Assembly: GCF_023715585.1 (NCBI RefSeq)
Contig: NZ_JAMBOK010000001.1
Location: 434,001 to 498,000 of the forward strand
Length of the DNA stretch: 64,000 nucleotides
Direction of reading: 5' to 3'
Source: Sporosarcina luteola
GTDB taxonomy: Bacteria > Bacillota > Bacilli > Bacillales_A > Planococcaceae
Both the position numbers and the translations under genes were made by a program. The notes under the pieces are model-generated. The model did not search any database. It was not told the origin of the DNA and saw only the letters and a program-made list of their open reading frames with translations. Each line of letters starts with the position of its first letter. The stretch's first letter is position 1. Below, piece after piece: positions 35,581 to 44,661 of the stretch.

Positions 35581-36339
35581 ATGAGTCCAAGTGACATTAT
35601 TTCCCTTTTTCTAATTGGGGTTGCAGTATTCATTGCGATTCTATTTGTTTGGTTTACTTTTAGAAAGAGACCTAAACCCGCAATTGCACTAATTGTCATT
35701 CTTGTTACAGGATATATAGGTTACATACTATATTATCCAACTTTAAAAATAAAAACGCATGCAAAGCGATACGAACAAATTACTGACTATCTTGTAGAAA
35801 ATTACCCAGATAAGGAGTTCAATATTTCACCCAAGCAATATGAAGCAGGATATAGGGTAGGGGAATTTAATGTAAATGATATTGAGACACCGACGATAGG
35901 TGTGATGTTTCGCGTCGATGATAAAGCAAAGGCGACGCAAATTAGCTCTTGGTCAAGCAAAGACTATCCAAAGCAGCAAGAACTTTGGCGGGAGATTGAA
36001 TATAGTTATGGAGAACCTTATACGTTAGATAAAGATATCGCAGACATCACTAAAGAAGATGAATGGATCAAAGGTGTACTGACAGCATTTGCTCTAACCA
36101 TTGATGGAATGCCTGCAATTGCTTTATTCAATTACTCCGAAGAAGGTTATGGCTTATTGGACTTACAACAAGGGGATCGAGATGGGTTTGTTGTTATTGA
36201 AGAAGAGGGCTTTATATTTATTTATGCAGATGAACGGTATGAAAGAGAAACGGTCACAACAATTCTCAAAAACGGTAATGAAATCACATTGAATATAGCC
36301 CAGCAGAAAGGTCGATTAATTGTTGAGACACAACAATAA
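35581..36339 (+). CDS. Membrane protein of unknown function in an AT-rich islet
   Basis: 252 residues from ATG 35581. Two N-terminal membrane helices (about 6-26 and 33-52) are followed by a soluble domain of about 200 residues rich in Tyr, Asp and Glu. It has no motif that I recognise. The late strands FVVIEEEGFIFIYADERYE and NGNEITLNIAQQKGRLIVE look like a beta-rich fold. AGGAGG lies 13 nt upstream, a long spacing. A nearer ATG at 35574 opens a six-codon frame that ends inside this gene's start region. Codon use is more AT-rich than in neighbouring genes. A sigma-W-type promoter lies upstream. Confidence 0.75.
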   Translation: MSPSDIISLFLIGVAVFIAILFVWFTFRKRPKPAIALIVILVTGYIGYILYYPTLKIKTHAKRYEQITDYLVENYPDKEFNISPKQYEAGYRVGEFNVNDIETPTIGVMFRVDDKAKATQISSWSSKDYPKQQELWREIEYSYGEPYTLDKDIADITKEDEWIKGVLTAFALTIDGMPAIALFNYSEEGYGLLDLQQGDRDGFVVIEEEGFIFIYADERYERETVTTILKNGNEITLNIAQQKGRLIVETQQ

Positions 36340-36438
36340 TCATTATCCAATAAGATCTGGCAATATGCAATAAGCGAAGTAAAAGTTAAAGATGATATGT
36401 CAAGCTTTTCGGGACGAGAGAAATGAGAGGAATAATAT

Positions 36439-36825
36439 ATGAGAAAGATTGGATCGAAATTAGGCATAGTAGTAGCGATGATAGCGGTGTTTATACTTGT
36501 AAATAAATCATGTTGTCCGTCCCTACCGATAGATAATCTTTCAGCAAAAGAAGCAATTGAAAAGCTGAAAAATTCCGATGAAAAAATAGTAGAGATTGCA
36601 ACAGATGATTCCATTTGGTATATCACATGAACTGAAAATGAAGGTATATCGATAGCCGATGAAAATAGTAAACACATGATTGCTTCAAAAGGATGGAAAT
36701 TTAAACAGAAAGATGGTGCTGTTCTGTTCTTTGAAAAAGCTGGAGAAGGATTGATTGTGACTACTACAATGTGGACTAAAAAATACGTGCTTGTCCAAGT
36801 GGAAAATAAATTTATAGAACTTTGA
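36439..36825 (+). pseudogene. Small signal-anchored protein gene interrupted by an in-frame TGA
   Basis: ATG 36439 follows GAGAGGAA. The frame encodes a membrane anchor (about residues 7-22) and a soluble part up to DDSIWYIT, then meets TGA at 36628-36630. The same frame continues without another stop for 64 codons (TENEGISIADENSKHMIASK onward) to TGA 36823-36825. Codon use and protein-like sequence continue across the stop. A single nonsense change, for example CGA or TGG to TGA, or a sequencing error, would explain this; programmed readthrough is less likely. The intact protein would have about 128 residues. Family not recognised. Confidence 0.7.
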
Positions 36826-36876
36826 AGTATTAAAGAATCGGGCTCACTTGACGGGAAATCGGGAAGGAGAATTCAT

Positions 36877-37089
36877 ATGAAAAAGTGGGGAAGTTTTTTA
36901 GTTCTTGGAATCATAACTATCCTGATGAGTACACCTTTAGCATACAAGTTAGTCGGCGTAGTATATCGTAATCGAAATTTAACAGGGGAATATATTCCAA
37001 TTTTAAATGGTTTCATACATTCGTTGATGTTAGTAGGACTCATGATATTTATAGCTGGCATAGCACTATTTATAAAAGACAATAAGTAA
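36877..37089 (+). CDS. Small two-helix membrane protein, unknown function
   Basis: 70 residues from ATG 36877 with GGGAAGGAGA at good spacing. Two hydrophobic helices (about 5-27 and 47-66) joined by a Tyr/Arg/Asn loop; the C-terminus is KDNK. No recognised family. It is the third member of the AT-rich islet between ribU and fer, in the same direction and 51 bp after the broken gene. No promoter of its own was found, so it may depend on the sigma-W-type promoter upstream. Confidence 0.65.
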   Translation: MKKWGSFLVLGIITILMSTPLAYKLVGVVYRNRNLTGEYIPILNGFIHSLMLVGLMIFIAGIALFIKDNK

Positions 37090-37118
37090 CTAGTTCTCTC
37101 AATGCGGACATACCAAGT

Positions 37119-37279
37119 ATTGTAGCGGAAGGCGGCGACTCAAGCGAACGCCGTCGCGAAGAACTGCATTGCGAGCATGCTATGTAAGCTGCCTTAATTT
37201 CTGCTAAGATCGCAGAAATTCGGCAAATCGAACCCTTCGCTGTTCGATTGAAAAACGTCCTCCTGAATCGCAAATCCGG
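37119..37279 (+). repeat. Interspersed repeat family 1, copy 3
   Basis: About 161 bp, from TGTAGCGGAAGGCGGCGACT to CGTCCTCCTGAATCGCAAAT. It keeps GCGAACGCCGTCGCGAAG, the TTTCTGC/GCAGAAA hairpin, and AATCGAAC/GTTCGATT. It separates the AT-rich islet from the fer terminator. Confidence 0.85.
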
Positions 37280-37287
37280 TTCTAAGA

Positions 37288-37322
37288 ACAAAAAAGCTGT
37301 CCGGATTTTATTCCGGGCAGCC
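37288..37322 (-). terminator. Rho-independent terminator after fer
   Basis: On the minus strand GGCTGCCCGGA, 6-nt loop, TCCGGACAGCT, then T6. One G-T pair. Confidence 0.87.
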
Positions 37323-37352
37323 TCTCGGGTCAATTCGCCCTACGCCTTTGTT

Positions 37353-37643
<291 letters not shown>

Positions 37644-37722
37644 CTATTTAGTTCCCTTACCATTCTAAAGCTGTTTTCATTTGTTTTCAACAATAAAACA
37701 TTTATTTTAAGGGGGGCCAACC

Positions 37723-38760
37723 ATGAATTTGTCTTCCATTCTTCTATTTGTCATAAGTAAAATGAACGGCCAACGGACTTTGAATGCTGGACTCCATCTA
37801 TTACGCGGAAAAAAATCAGGACAAACATTGACAGATGTGGAATATTTTAATGTTAAGCCTTTCTTCGCCATTCTTCCAAAATTAGAAGAATCAACTTACT
37901 CACAAGCAATTGACGAATTACTCGACTCGGGATTAATTATCCAAGATGAGAAATTTATCAAACTGACTGAAGAAGGGAGTAAAAGAGTTGAAGAGTTGCC
38001 TGAATTTCATTTCAGAGGTTGGGATTATAGGGGACGTGAAATGATTTTCTTTGGCAGAATTGCTCTACTTGTCCAAACCCTATCCTTCTTGCGGGAAGGG
38101 GAATTCTCATTCAACCCGATTCAAAAGGATCGGGATATCCAGATCTTCGTTAAAAGGCTTCTTGAACGCCAACCCCTTACCGATCCCGGATTTGCCAAGC
38201 GAATAGGAGACGAGTTGAAAATGGCGCTTTTAAAAAGTGGAATGAGCGAGATTCAGAAATACATATTTGCGTGCCGGTTAACCGGCAGTACTGCAACGGC
38301 GAAGACTTGGGATCAATTGGCTGCTGAATTGGGAGGGGGCACTGACGCTCTACGTCTGCAATTCATTGAATGCCTGCATAGACTTTTGCCGATCGTAGAA
38401 GACTCGGATGAGTTTCCTTTTCTTGGCAAAGTCGCTTTCGGCATCAAGGTGAATTCCTATCTGACTGATTCGGCAATGCATACGAAGAGGCTTTTTGACC
38501 AAGGACATTCAATGGCAAGCATTGCTACAATACGGAAATTAAAAATGAGTACGATTGAAGACCACGTCATTGAGATGGCGATGAATGATAAACGATTCCC
38601 GGTTACCCATTTCGTCTCGGAAGAACTCATCCAAGCGGTCGTTTCAAAATCGCAAGAGTTAGGAACAAAGCGCTTGAAGCTATTGAAAGATGAGTTTGAC
38701 ACATTATCCTATTTTGAACTGCGGCTAATCATGACTGCTTGTAAGGAAGTGGACAATTGA
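37723..38760 (+). CDS. ypbB: Helix-turn-helix protein YpbB, RecQ partner
   Basis: 345 residues from ATG 37723 (AAGGGGGG upstream). Largely helical; the C-terminal [30 protein letters not shown] is the helix-turn-helix found in YpbB and in the RQC-like part of some RecQ proteins. Its stop TGA overlaps the recQ ATG by one base (TGATG). The arrangement suggests that YpbB supplies a DNA-binding module that the short RecQ next door lacks. The biochemical role is not established. Confidence 0.85.
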   Translation: MNLSSILLFVISKMNGQRTLNAGLHLLRGKKSGQTLTDVEYFNVKPFFAILPKLEESTYSQAIDELLDSGLIIQDEKFIKLTEEGSKRVEELPEFHFRGWDYRGREMIFFGRIALLVQTLSFLREGEFSFNPIQKDRDIQIFVKRLLERQPLTDPGFAKRIGDELKMALLKSGMSEIQKYIFACRLTGSTATAKTWDQLAAELGGGTDALRLQFIECLHRLLPIVEDSDEFPFLGKVAFGIKVNSYLTDSAMHTKRLFDQGHSMASIATIRKLKMSTIEDHVIEMAMNDKRFPVTHFVSEELIQAVVSKSQELGTKRLKLLKDEFDTLSYFELRLIMTACKEVDN

Positions 38761-40196
38761 TGGATTTGAATAGAATATTGCTGGAACGCTTCGGATATGA
38801 GAGCTTCAGGCCCGGACAAGAAGAAGTGATACGTCATCTTTTGGACAAACGGGATACGATTGCAATTTTACCGACTGGTATGGGTAAGTCGCTTTGCTAT
38901 CAGCTGCCAGGTTCTGTACTGGAGGGTTCCGTCCTAATCATTTCCCCACTCGTTTCCTTGATGGAAGACCAAGCGATGCGAATGCGGCAAAATGGAGAGA
39001 AGAGGGTTGTCGCGTTAAATTCGTTTTTGCCGTATAGCGAGCGGCAGCGGATTATGGGGCAGCTTCAAAACTACAAATTCATTTTTATTTCTCCGGAGAT
39101 GCTTTCACAGGAGGCATTTAGCCGCAAGTTGAACCGGATACGGCTATCGCTCGTGGTCATAGATGAAGCTCACTGCATTTCCCAGTGGGGATTTGATTTC
39201 CGGCCGGATTACTTACGGATTGGTGATTTCCTAAAACTGAAGGGTCGTCCTCCTCTATTAGCGTTAACTGCTACCGCGGACGAAAAAGTGTTGAACGATA
39301 TCCAACACTATTTCAAAATGGAAAAACCAATTGTGCAACGGCATTCATTGGATCGGCCGAATATCTCCTATTCCATAGTGGAAGTGCATTCATCGCAAGA
39401 AAAAACAGCTTGGATCAAAGAACGGGTCGCACAAACGGTCGGTCCGGGAATTATCTATGCATCTTCCAGAAAACGTGCGGACGAATTGGCGATTGAACTT
39501 CAACTGGAAGGGATCGCCGTACAATCATATCACGCTGGGAAGGAGCAAGATGACCGCTCCATCATCCAAGAACAGTTTCTAATGGGCGATCTGGAATGGA
39601 TATGTGCAACGAATGCATTTGGTATGGGAGTTCATAAAGATGATATACGGCAAGTGATACATGACCACCTCCCTCCGACAATTGCCGCGTACATCCAAGA
39701 AGTCGGAAGGGCGGGTAGGGACGGACAACCAGCTGCCGCCTCGCTGCTTTATATGCCGACTGATGAGCAGACGTCAAGTTTCATCATCCAATCAGATATG
39801 CCACGTGAAGAGGAGATACGCCACTACCATAGGATGATTGGAGAAGGGCATTCTCCAGGCTCAGCTTCAGAGCTTGCTAGTTTGACAGAGACGGGAAAAC
39901 GGGTACTAGATTATTATATGGAGCATTATTCGCTTGAGGAAATCTTGCTAAAGTTCCATAGACTTTCTACTGAAAAGAACGAACAGCTTCGCCAAATGGT
40001 CCAACTTGTCACAGGCGGATTGTGCATCCGTCAACGTGCATTGTCATATTTTGGTGAAATGGGCGGGACAAAGCCTGTTGAATGCTGTTCTATTTGTGGG
40101 CTTGAAACTGTTAAATGGCTTTATGAAAAATCGATTAAGCCGAGTGCTGCAGAAAAATTCAGTTGGGATGAAAGGATTACCAATCTATTAGGATAA
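38760..40196 (+). CDS. recQ: ATP-dependent DNA helicase RecQ (short form)
   Basis: 478 residues from ATG 38760. Superfamily 2 motifs: FRPGQEEVI, Walker A LPTGMGKSL (about 38-46), VVIDEAHCISQWGFDFRP, LALTATADE, the second RecA domain with ATNAFGMGVHK and QEVGRAGRDG, then a zinc-binding region with ECCSICG. There is no HRDC domain, making it the short RecQ form (B. subtilis recS-like). It unwinds forks and recombination intermediates. Operon with ypbB. Confidence 0.94.
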   Translation: MDLNRILLERFGYESFRPGQEEVIRHLLDKRDTIAILPTGMGKSLCYQLPGSVLEGSVLIISPLVSLMEDQAMRMRQNGEKRVVALNSFLPYSERQRIMGQLQNYKFIFISPEMLSQEAFSRKLNRIRLSLVVIDEAHCISQWGFDFRPDYLRIGDFLKLKGRPPLLALTATADEKVLNDIQHYFKMEKPIVQRHSLDRPNISYSIVEVHSSQEKTAWIKERVAQTVGPGIIYASSRKRADELAIELQLEGIAVQSYHAGKEQDDRSIIQEQFLMGDLEWICATNAFGMGVHKDDIRQVIHDHLPPTIAAYIQEVGRAGRDGQPAAASLLYMPTDEQTSSFIIQSDMPREEEIRHYHRMIGEGHSPGSASELASLTETGKRVLDYYMEHYSLEEILLKFHRLSTEKNEQLRQMVQLVTGGLCIRQRALSYFGEMGGTKPVECCSICGLETVKWLYEKSIKPSAAEKFSWDERITNLLG

Positions 40197-40276
40197 CAGT
40201 TCTGATGTACGTTTACTTTTACGACAATATTCGTCATAATATAAAGAAGAGCATCACTGAATAGGAGAATATGTCG

Positions 40277-40975
40277 ATGAAAAATAATGATTACAAAGTT
40301 GAATTCGAAGAACACCGCAAAGAGATCGGTATTGAACGAACTGATGATGTAGTCCTGCCTTCGCGTGTAGATCGCCATAAGCGTCGACGTAAAGGGAAGA
40401 AAACGTCACGGTATACGACGATCAATTTAATCCTGGGCATTTTTACATTCATTCCGATCTTAATATTTGTCTATGTCATTTATAATTTCTACTTTGGGTC
40501 AGATAGCGGTTCGGCTAAGGTTGAAAGTTTTCAAACTCCTGTCGAGTACGGAACTAACAATTCTTCACCTGTAAAAGGTGATGGTTTTGGATCGGTTGTC
40601 GTTGATCCCAAAGAGGAAAAAAAGGATGAAGAACAAACGAGTGGGGATGCTGATAAGGCAACATCAACAGTTCCGAAGCAGGAATCTGAAAAGCCTCCTG
40701 TAAGCGTCAATCCGCCGGCAGTCGAAAAAGAAACTCCGAAGCAGCCAGAAACTTCTAAGCAGCCAGTAACTCCGAAAGTGGAAGAAAAACCGAAGACTGA
40801 AAAGAAGCCCGAGGAAAACACGAAAGCTAGGACACATACTGTAGCGGCTAATGAAACGCTTTATCGAATCTCCATGAAGTATTACGGATCCGATACCGGA
40901 ATCGATAAAATTAAAAAAGCGAACGGCCTCTCATCAAATGAGATAATGGTGGGTCAAAAGCTGATAATTCCCTGA
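40277..40975 (+). CDS. ypbE: LysM-domain membrane protein (YpbE type)
   Basis: 232 residues from ATG 40277, 9 nt after AGGAG; ATG 40271 is in frame but only 3 nt from it. A cytoplasmic basic segment ([17 protein letters not shown]), one membrane helix (about 48-72), a long Lys/Pro/Glu-rich external linker, and a C-terminal LysM domain ([18 protein letters not shown]...VGQKLIIP, about 188-232) that binds peptidoglycan. It follows recQ as in B. subtilis. Function unknown; a spacer tethering the membrane to the wall is plausible. Confidence 0.85.
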   Translation: MKNNDYKVEFEEHRKEIGIERTDDVVLPSRVDRHKRRRKGKKTSRYTTINLILGIFTFIPILIFVYVIYNFYFGSDSGSAKVESFQTPVEYGTNNSSPVKGDGFGSVVVDPKEEKKDEEQTSGDADKATSTVPKQESEKPPVSVNPPAVEKETPKQPETSKQPVTPKVEEKPKTEKKPEENTKARTHTVAANETLYRISMKYYGSDTGIDKIKKANGLSSNEIMVGQKLIIP

Positions 40976-40994
40976 TGGAAACTAACGAAATGGA

Positions 40995-41028
40995 AGAAAA
41001 GGCAAAGTCAGCTCTTTGCCTTTTTCTT
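40995..41028 (+). terminator. Rho-independent terminator after ypbE
   Basis: AAAAGGCAAAG/CTTTGCCTTTT arms (40997-41007 and 41014-41024), 6-nt loop, T-rich tail. Confidence 0.85.
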
Positions 41029-41040
41029 TTTATCCCGCAT

Positions 41041-41160
41041 TAACTGGCTGTAAGATCCACGTTTCCGGTTGTAGCTAGAAATCAAATGATAAGCAGGGAT
41101 TAACAGCCAGTAAATGCCCAATTGGTTCAACTACACAATCAGTGGGAATCATCACTGATT
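41041..41160. repeat. Solo inverted-repeat element upstream of the phosphoesterase gene
   Basis: A 9-bp pair ACTGGCTGT (41043-41051) and ACAGCCAGT (41103-41111), each preceded by TTA, encloses about 50 bp. It is followed by a perfect 8-bp hairpin AATCAGTG/CACTGATT (41137-41144 and 41153-41160). The layout looks like a dispersed structured repeat or the end of a lost insertion element; no transposase remains. Origin uncertain. Confidence 0.5.
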
Positions 41161-41187
41161 GAAGTTTCACTTTATGGCAGGTGCAAA

Positions 41188-41961
41188 ATGAAAAATGTAT
41201 TGACTGGTTTAGCGTGCTTTACAGGAATGATTGCAGGTATTTTTGCATATATGTTCATTTATGCACGTAAGAAGAATGTCGTTCACCATTCATTCTCCGT
41301 TCGGAAAGATGACCGGAGCAATAAGGAGTTGTCTGTTTTTTTTATTTCGGACATTCACCGAAGAAAGATTGATGGACAACTGATGAACAATGTGAAATCT
41401 TTTGGAAAGATTGATATCGTGATTGTAGGCGGAGATCTTGCCGAAGGCGGCGTTCCTCTTTCTCGAATTGACAGGAATGTGAAGAAGCTTTCACAGCTCG
41501 CTCCATTGTTTTTCATATGGGGCAATAATGATCGGGAAGTCGGAGAACTGGAGATTCGACGTATTATTGAAAAGCATGGCGGTATCATATTGGAGAATTC
41601 GGATGCAATTATCGATAGCCATCCGCTTTGGGGGATTTGTGGAACGGATGATCCTTCAAGTGGAAATGTGGATATCGATGCTGCCTTAAAAAATGCAGAG
41701 TCGTTCGATTATTTGATTGTCGCGACACATACCCCTTCTTTATTCCGTAAAGTGGAGATGGCCTGCAATCCCGATCTGATGGTGGCTGGACATATGCACG
41801 GAGGACAAATCAGATTCGGGAAATTTGCATTGCATCCATTAGGGCAGTTCAGCGAAGTAGACGGAAAAGCGAGATTGATCAGTAATGGCTATGGCACCTC
41901 TTTAGTCCCGCTTCGTTTTGGGGCCGCCCCGGAAAGCCATGTCATAACGATAAAATATTGA
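41188..41961 (+). CDS. ypbG: Calcineurin-type metallophosphoesterase (YpbG type)
   Basis: 257 residues from ATG 41188 (GCAGGTG upstream; the longer frame reaches back into the inverted-repeat element). One N-terminal membrane anchor (about 4-24) and a phosphoesterase domain: FISDIHRRKID, VGGDLAEGG, WGNNDREV, ATHTPSLF and GHMHGGQIRFG, which are the metal-binding motifs I-V. Members hydrolyse phosphodiesters or lipid-linked phosphates; the substrate is unknown. B. subtilis ypbG lies near recQ and ypbE as well. Confidence 0.85.
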   Translation: MKNVLTGLACFTGMIAGIFAYMFIYARKKNVVHHSFSVRKDDRSNKELSVFFISDIHRRKIDGQLMNNVKSFGKIDIVIVGGDLAEGGVPLSRIDRNVKKLSQLAPLFFIWGNNDREVGELEIRRIIEKHGGIILENSDAIIDSHPLWGICGTDDPSSGNVDIDAALKNAESFDYLIVATHTPSLFRKVEMACNPDLMVAGHMHGGQIRFGKFALHPLGQFSEVDGKARLISNGYGTSLVPLRFGAAPESHVITIKY

Positions 41962-41998
41962 GTAACGAAGATAGTTGCGAATGATTGTAAGGAGAATG

Positions 41999-42979
41999 AT
42001 GAAATTGATTTACAAGGATGCAATTGTGATCGGTGGAGGGCCATGTGGTCTATCTGCCGCAATCGAATTGAAGAATATCGGGTTGGACGTTTTAGTGATT
42101 GAAAAAGGGAATATCGTCAACTCGATTTACCGTTATCCGACTCACCAAACTTTTTTCAGTTCAAGTATTAAGTTATCGATTGGAGATATCCCTTTCATTA
42201 CAGCGAAAGAAAAGCCCCAACGTAATGATGCGCTCGTTTATTATCGGACTGTAGCTGAACTGAAGGATATTTCTATCAATAGTTTTGAAATGGTTGAAAC
42301 AGTCGGTAAAATAGATGGCGTTTTTACGGTGAAAACGGATATTGCGAGCTACAAGGCAAAATTTGTCATTGTCGCTACAGGTTATTATGACAACCCGAAT
42401 TCTTTGGGCGTGCCCGGGGAGACATTACCGAAAGTGTACCATTACTTCAAGGAAGCTCACCCTTTTTACAAGAGAAAGGTGGCAGTCATAGGAGGCAAAA
42501 ACTCAGCGGTGGATGCAGCCATCGAATTGGCACGCGCTGGAGCAAGTGTGACAGTCATTTACAGGGGATCGGATTATTCGCCTAGCGTCAAGCCATGGAT
42601 CCTTCCGGGTTTCGATAGTTTGGTCCGCAGTGGTGAAATTGATATGCATTTCAATTCGAATGTTGCCGAAATAACAACTGATTCCATTATTTTTGAAACG
42701 GATGGCATGCGCCGTACGATTGAAAACGATGCTGTTTTTGCGATGATCGGCTATCACCCTGACCATGGGTTCCTGACAAGGATGGGGATCAAAGTCGACG
42801 AGGAAAGCGGTCGACCAGCTTACAATGTAAATACGATGGAGTCCAATGTAGAAGGTCTGTATATAGCAGGAGTGATTGCTGCTGGGAATAATGCAAACGA
42901 GATTTTCATAGAAAATGGGCGTTGGCATGGCGGTTTGATTGCAGAGCATATTGAGCTGGTTTTAAGCGAGCACAAATAA
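41999..42979 (+). CDS. ypdA: YpdA-type flavin disulfide reductase (bacillithiol disulfide reductase)
   Basis: About 326 residues from ATG 41999; TTG 42005, with better spacing to AAGGAG, is an alternative. Two Rossmann folds: AIVIGGGPCGLSAAIEL for FAD and VAVIGGKNSAVDAAIELA for NADPH. The YPTHQTFFSSS segment and IAGVIAAGNNANEIFIENGR ending are characteristic of YpdA. It reduces bacillithiol disulfide with NADPH and helps keep the cytoplasm reduced in low-GC Gram-positive bacteria. Cys in GGGPCG is the reported active residue. 40 bp before prsW. Confidence 0.92.
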   Translation: MKLIYKDAIVIGGGPCGLSAAIELKNIGLDVLVIEKGNIVNSIYRYPTHQTFFSSSIKLSIGDIPFITAKEKPQRNDALVYYRTVAELKDISINSFEMVETVGKIDGVFTVKTDIASYKAKFVIVATGYYDNPNSLGVPGETLPKVYHYFKEAHPFYKRKVAVIGGKNSAVDAAIELARAGASVTVIYRGSDYSPSVKPWILPGFDSLVRSGEIDMHFNSNVAEITTDSIIFETDGMRRTIENDAVFAMIGYHPDHGFLTRMGIKVDEESGRPAYNVNTMESNVEGLYIAGVIAAGNNANEIFIENGRWHGGLIAEHIELVLSEHK

Positions 42980-43019
42980 AGGCAGTACGCTAGAATGGCA
43001 GGGAGGGGGCCGCCTAGTT

Positions 43020-43709
43020 ATGATCATATTGGTGACAGTGGCGATTGCGCCAGGCTTGGCGCTATTCAGCTATTTCTATTTGAGGAAGCAGATTGCAAAA
43101 GAGCCTTCTCGTACATTGTTTCATACATTTATATATGGAGCGATGATGACCTTTCCGATCATGTTCATACAGCACGTCTTCGAAGAGGAGAACATCATCT
43201 CGAATGAGTTTTTCAGAAATGCGATTTTCACAAGCTGGATTGAAGAATTTTTTAAATGGCTCATCCTGTTAATAGCAATCTTTAAGCATGTCGAATTCGA
43301 GGACGCATATGATGGAATCCTTTATGGTGCCAGTGTGTCGCTCGGGTTCGCGACTGTGGAAAATATCCTTTATTTAATCATCTTCGGGATGGACACAGCT
43401 TTTCTGAGGGCCCTCTTGCCTGTATCGAGCCATGCGCTGTTCGGTGTCGTTATGGGGTATTACTTTGGAAGGGCGAAGTTTACGACCATCACAAATCGTA
43501 GAGGCATGTTGTTCTTCGCCTTCTTCGCACCCTTCATCCTTCATGTCATTTACAATGGCATTTTGGGAGTTCATGATTTCTCAATATACTTGATCATTCC
43601 GTTCATGCTTTACCTTTGGTGGTTCGGATTGACACGGGTGAAGTCCGCCCATACTTTTGCAATGCAGCAGTTCCGCAGTAAAGCTAATGAGGATATGAGA
43701 GTAGAATAA
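43020..43709 (+). CDS. prsW: Intramembrane protease PrsW
   Basis: 229 residues from ATG 43020 (GGGAGGGGG upstream). About eight membrane helices. The active Glu75-Glu76 pair in WIEEFFKWL has the same numbering as in B. subtilis PrsW; histidines in SSHALFGVVMGYYFG and FILHVIYNGILG complete the family motifs. PrsW cuts the anti-sigma factor RsiW at site 1, releasing sigma W under envelope stress. A sigma-W-type promoter occurs in this window at 35452, which fits an active sigma-W pathway. Confidence 0.94.
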   Translation: MIILVTVAIAPGLALFSYFYLRKQIAKEPSRTLFHTFIYGAMMTFPIMFIQHVFEEENIISNEFFRNAIFTSWIEEFFKWLILLIAIFKHVEFEDAYDGILYGASVSLGFATVENILYLIIFGMDTAFLRALLPVSSHALFGVVMGYYFGRAKFTTITNRRGMLFFAFFAPFILHVIYNGILGVHDFSIYLIIPFMLYLWWFGLTRVKSAHTFAMQQFRSKANEDMRVE

Positions 43710-43730
43710 TAGCATATGATTGACAAGAAA

Positions 43731-43761
43731 GGATCTGGCTGAAGAAGCCGGATCTTTTTTT
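43731..43761 (+). terminator. Rho-independent terminator after prsW
   Basis: Stem GATCTGGCT/AGCCGGATC (one T-G pair), 5-nt loop, T7 tail. Confidence 0.88.
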
Positions 43762-43822
43762 ATGCTGCAAGGATAATAAAAAGAATTTGTTTGGACAAAC
43801 TGAGAAAAAGGAGGGCATGAAT

Positions 43823-44608
43823 GTGAAGAAAATACTACTACGTATAATGATTGTTGCATTATTGCTTGGAACGGCTTATGCAACTTCCCCGATTAAAATT
43901 GATGCGTTCAGCTCGCGCGATATTGCAAGAGGGGCTACGGGAGATGATGTCATCGAGCTTCAAGCAAGACTTCAATACGCGGGATTCTATAACGGTAAAA
44001 TCGATGGGAAGTTCGGGTATGGCACCTATTGGGCGTTGCGGAATTTCCAAGACAAATACGGGCTGCCGATAGATGGCATAGCCGGCTCCCAGACGAAGAA
44101 GAAGTTGACATCAGCTTCCAAATACGATCAGAAATTTGTAATGGATAATTTGAAGAAAGGAAATCAGTTCACCCATTACGGTGGAACCCCTCTTTCCGCT
44201 CAAGTGAAGAAAGGCGGAGGCGGCAGAGAGAATATGAATTTGCCGTCGAAATACTCCCAGCAAGATTTGAACCTCATGGCAAATGCCGTTTATGGGGAAG
44301 CCAGAGGAGAGCCGTATGAGGGGCAGGTAGCTGTTGCCGCCGTCATATTGAACCGAGTGGAACATCCTGACTTCCCGGATACCATCTCAGGAGTTATCTT
44401 CCAACCGTTAGCCTTCACGGCAGTGGCGGACGGGCAAATTTGGTTGACACCGAATGAACGGGCGAAAGAAGCCGTTCTAGATGCATTGAATGGATGGGAT
44501 CCTTCCGAGAACTCAATTTATTATTTCAATCCGATCACTGCTACAAGTAAATGGATTTGGTCCAGACCGCAAGTAAAGAAAATCGGCTTGCATATCTTTT
44601 GCCATTGA
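43823..44608 (+). CDS. sleB: Spore cortex-lytic enzyme SleB
   Basis: 261 residues. GTG 43823 is 7 nt after AAAAGGAGGG; ATG 43817 lies almost on that site. A signal peptide (about 1-26), a peptidoglycan-binding domain (GATGDDVIELQARLQYAGFYNGKIDGKFG), a Gly/Lys linker, and a C-terminal hydrolase domain with catalytic Glu in VYGEARGEPYEGQVAVAAVILNRV, ending KKIGLHIFCH. SleB is a lytic transglycosylase acting on muramic-lactam cortex during germination. It pairs with ypeB downstream, as in other spore formers. Confidence 0.96.
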   Translation: MKKILLRIMIVALLLGTAYATSPIKIDAFSSRDIARGATGDDVIELQARLQYAGFYNGKIDGKFGYGTYWALRNFQDKYGLPIDGIAGSQTKKKLTSASKYDQKFVMDNLKKGNQFTHYGGTPLSAQVKKGGGGRENMNLPSKYSQQDLNLMANAVYGEARGEPYEGQVAVAAVILNRVEHPDFPDTISGVIFQPLAFTAVADGQIWLTPNERAKEAVLDALNGWDPSENSIYYFNPITATSKWIWSRPQVKKIGLHIFCH

Positions 44609-44661
44609 TGGCAACTTGAAAGGTGGATTGCGAATGGCTCTGACAGGAAGGGCTATTTACA

